Below are positions 61,984 to 64,000 of a stretch of DNA of 64,000 bases, piece by piece (within the stretch, counting starts at the first letter, position 1; the number at the start of each line of letters is the position of its first letter). The stretch is from JBKECP01 sp047974765. Its GTDB lineage: Bacteria; Pseudomonadota; Gammaproteobacteria; Pseudomonadales; Halieaceae. Under the pieces are notes generated by a model. It was not told the DNA's origin. It made no database searches and saw only the letters and a list, made by a program, of their open reading frames with translations. The position numbers and the translations under genes were made by a program. The DNA lies in the NCBI GenBank assembly GCA_047974765.1, contig JBKECP010000034.1, positions 1 through 64,000 on the forward strand. The letters are read 5' to 3'.

Positions 61984-62619
61984 CTAAGCCGCTAGACCTG
62001 GCAGTAAAATGCTGAGACCATTGACCATCATCTGTACGGCGATAGCCAATAAAATCATGCCCATGATGCGTGTTGTAATCACCCGCATGGAAGCGCCAAG
62101 TACCTGGCTGATCTGTGAGGCAAAAAACAATACAACAAATAGAATCAGCAAAATTACGGCAACAACAGCGCCAAGCTCCAGCAGGCCACGATAACTGGCA
62201 GCGTTGCCGGCGTAGATAATTAATGTTGCTATCGTACCTGGCCCGATAATCATGGGGAAGGTGATCGGATAGAAAGCCAGACTGGATAGCTGTTTCATAT
62301 GATCCTTCTCCTGGCCACTGCCGTGATGGGATGTGTCGCTTTTACCATTTAGCATCGACCAGGCAATCTGGGCCAGTACGGCACCGCCGGCAACTCTGAA
62401 CTGGTCAACAGTAATACCAAAAAAACTGATGATACTCTGACCTGCCAGTAAAATAACAATCGCCATAATACCTGAGTAAACGGCTATTTTCAGAGCCAGT
62501 ACCCGTTGCTCTGTAATGCTAAAGCCTGTTGTCAGACCCAGAAAAACCGGCAGGTTGACGAAGGGGTTCATTACAGCGAAAAAAGCGCCAAATATTTTAA
62601 TCACTTCAGTTTCAACCAA
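61984..62619 (-). CDS. MarC-family integral membrane protein
   Basis: 211 residues with about six membrane helices. Family signatures are FFAVMNPFVNLPVFLGLT, LAGQSIISFFGITVDQFRVAGGAVLAQIAWSML, LAFYPITFPMIIGPGTIATLIIYAGNA, and MGMILLAIAVQMMVNGLSILLPG. MarC proteins were once linked to multiple antibiotic resistance, but that is not supported in E. coli; some relatives are annotated as neutral amino-acid carriers. The transport substrate is unknown. Confidence 0.93.
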   Translation of the reverse strand: MVETEVIKIFGAFFAVMNPFVNLPVFLGLTTGFSITEQRVLALKIAVYSGIMAIVILLAGQSIISFFGITVDQFRVAGGAVLAQIAWSMLNGKSDTSHHGSGQEKDHMKQLSSLAFYPITFPMIIGPGTIATLIIYAGNAASYRGLLELGAVVAVILLILFVVLFFASQISQVLGASMRVITTRIMGMILLAIAVQMMVNGLSILLPGLAA

Positions 62620-63174
62620 TTCATTATCTCCACTGTCCGGTTGAGCGGGGCTATTCTCTGTTGTTGGAAAAGCGTGCGCAAGTTTTTCCTGATGATGTAC
62701 TTGTTTCTGTATTGATTTATATATGATGGAAAACAGTGGAGCCGTTCTCTGCTTGTCATATTTTTTGTATTTTTGATAGAAAATTGATCAATGTATAAAA
62801 ATCCTTAATTATTATTAAATAATTTTATTTACCTATTTAAGCAGATATAAAAATATGCTTGGTTTTTCTTGTTTTGTTGTTCGCTGGAAATAACCATCTT
62901 CTGGATGAAGTGCCGCTGTTGCGATGCTTATATATTTGCCTATATAACTGTAATTATTGTGACAGATAACTTTTATGTGTTTCTGTACTATTTTGTCTGC
63001 TTTGTAGGGGCTCATCAGCACAAGATCCGGTATTAAAGATAATACTGCAGTGTAAGTGGTTTTCTGAAAATATTGATTTAATCGTGAGATTGTATTTTTC
63101 AGTCATTACTTGAAAGGCCTGTAGATCGAAAACAAGCAAGGTGCTGACAATGATTAATCAGGAGAAATTGAAAT
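62620..63174. other. AT-rich spacer, no gene seen
   Basis: 555 bases, clearly richer in A/T than the rest of the window. Only short unsupported open frames are present. It contains AT-rich inverted stretches near 62805-62825 and the ribosome site (AGGAG, 63160) of the next gene. No RNA gene or repeat was recognised. Confidence 0.6.
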
Positions 63175-64000
63175 ATGGAAGCTTATATAAAGGGGAAATT
63201 TTTTATAAAAACCGGTGTATTTGTTGTATTTTTATTTGTGAGTATGCTAACTAATGCAGCAAATGTATTGGTTGCGACAACACAGGAAACAAGGGGAGAT
63301 GGCATTGGCATCATAAATAATGTCTATGATTTGTTTGTAGCTGTTCCCGGTAATGTGGTTACAGATGGACGGGGCATTCTTGGTCAGGCCAGTTTAGTAA
63401 CGACAACTCCTGATTTCAGTGGCTATGATGTGGTTGTAGTGGTGGCAGTTCATTATGGTCTGGAGGCAGATGAAGAAGCGGCGCTAATCAGTGCTATCAA
63501 CAACCGTTCTTCAGGAGTTTTTGCGTTGACCCTGGATGGTTGTTGTGGCGATGGTGGTGGGGGTGGACCAACGGGAACATACAATGGTGATACAACTGTA
63601 AGAATCCTGAATGCAGTTATGTCACCTTCGCCCAGTTCGGCAGTGGCTCTTGGAAATCATGGTTTTTATCCGATGACATTCTCATTATCAGCAGATTCTC
63701 CCTATGCCTATAGTTTCAGCGGTTTGCCGAGTTTGGAAGGTGGTGCTTATAAAACAGTAGAAAACCTTCCTCAGGAAAATATCCTTTACTATGACTCATT
63801 AAATCAGGCATCAGGTGTTTTTCTTCCGGAAACTGATACCCGTGGTGCGTGTGTATTTTCGCTGCTGGATGCCTCGTTGTTTAGCAATGACTTTTTGGCT
63901 GCCAATGCTGAATTTGCCCAGGTTGTTGGAGATGCAACTCTTGACCCTGAGGGTTCCTGTTATCGTGATAAGTCTGGCTTGATACCCTCAGTAACGCCCC
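63175..64000 (+). CDS. Secreted protein, unrecognised family (3' partial)
   Basis: ATG 63175 with AGGAG about 10 bases upstream; open to the window end, at least 275 residues. Basic start and signal peptide (FFIKTGVFVVFLFVSMLTNA), then alternating beta/alpha sequence starting ANVLVATTQETRGDGIGIINNVYDLF, with GYDVVVVVAVHYGLEADEEAALISAI, a GCCGDGGGGGP loop, and later Ser/Gly-rich beta-type sequence. The opening resembles a Rossmann-like/amidotransferase-like fold, but I cannot name a family. It could be a substrate of the type II system encoded upstream or a surface protein. Base composition is lower in GC than the core genes. Confidence 0.7.
   Translation, partial: MEAYIKGKFFIKTGVFVVFLFVSMLTNAANVLVATTQETRGDGIGIINNVYDLFVAVPGNVVTDGRGILGQASLVTTTPDFSGYDVVVVVAVHYGLEADEEAALISAINNRSSGVFALTLDGCCGDGGGGGPTGTYNGDTTVRILNAVMSPSPSSAVALGNHGFYPMTFSLSADSPYAYSFSGLPSLEGGAYKTVENLPQENILYYDSLNQASGVFLPETDTRGACVFSLLDASLFSNDFLAANAEFAQVVGDATLDPEGSCYRDKSGLIPSVTP

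Noticed and set aside
62833..63139. Two overlapping short minus-strand open frames in the AT-rich spacer
   Set aside because: No ribosome sites, no conserved pattern; expected by chance in AT-rich DNA.

Overview
The window looks like a gammaproteobacterial chromosome, probably from an aquatic or marine lineage. Evidence is a complete gspC-N type II secretion operon, rraA, yajQ, ampD/nadC, single-subunit sat with cysC, a 3-methylmercaptopropionyl-CoA-dehydrogenase-like gene, sodium-coupled transporters and a pqi operon. The exact genus cannot be fixed from sequence alone. No tRNA, rRNA, CRISPR array or complete insertion sequence was seen. Most intergenic spacers are short.

Layout, left to right. 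(1) 1-4580: two tandem paralogous TMTC-like GT-C membrane proteins with TPR tails (the first cut by the window edge), followed by a polyprenyl-phosphate-sugar-synthase-like GT2; together a candidate protein O-glycosylation unit. (2) 4848-10608: malate synthase G, a LysR regulator, and a divergent dehydrogenase + rraA operon. (3) 10669-11140: a decayed DUF1800/DUF1501 gene pair, fused by deletion and split by a 168-bp MITE-like element with terminal repeats and a target duplication. A diverged copy of one element end lies at 4583. (4) 11211-17566: nadC, ampD, an FHA-AAA+-Fis sigma54 activator paired with a membrane Ser/Thr kinase, panE and yajQ. (5) 17570-21623: a thiamine-salvage operon on the minus strand (TonB receptor, YkoF-like protein, PnuC-type transporter, ThiK-like kinase) under a TPP riboswitch whose expression platform can be read directly. 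(6) 21701-26581: a degenerate GGDEF protein, carbonic anhydrase, trmH, a small membrane protein, cysC and sat. (7) 26772-38464: gspCDEFGHIJKLMN. (8) 38623-43735: NSS and AGCS sodium symporters, an orphan membrane protein and cardiolipin synthase. (9) 43852-50607: a Fur-box-preceded TonB receptor, a hairpin-rich spacer, dps, a phosphatase-fold protein lacking its catalytic Cys, a DegS/HtrA-like protease coupled to htpX, and a small conserved protein. (10) 50752-58224: a TetR regulator, an acidic outer-membrane protein, pldA, and an RND efflux pair; a near-identical palindromic site precedes both tetR and the pump. (11) 58428-61840: the split pqiA-pqiA-pqiB-pqiC lipid-transport operon. (12) 61984-64000: marC, an AT-rich spacer and the start of an unrecognised secreted protein running off the window.

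The most notable items are the riboswitch-controlled thiamine operon, the phosphatase-fold protein with Gly at the catalytic Cys, the kinase/FHA-sigma54 pair, the MITE inside the DUF1800/1501 relic, the shared TetR-type operator, and the tandem GT-C glycosylation cluster. I found no single system here that I can confidently call wholly undescribed.
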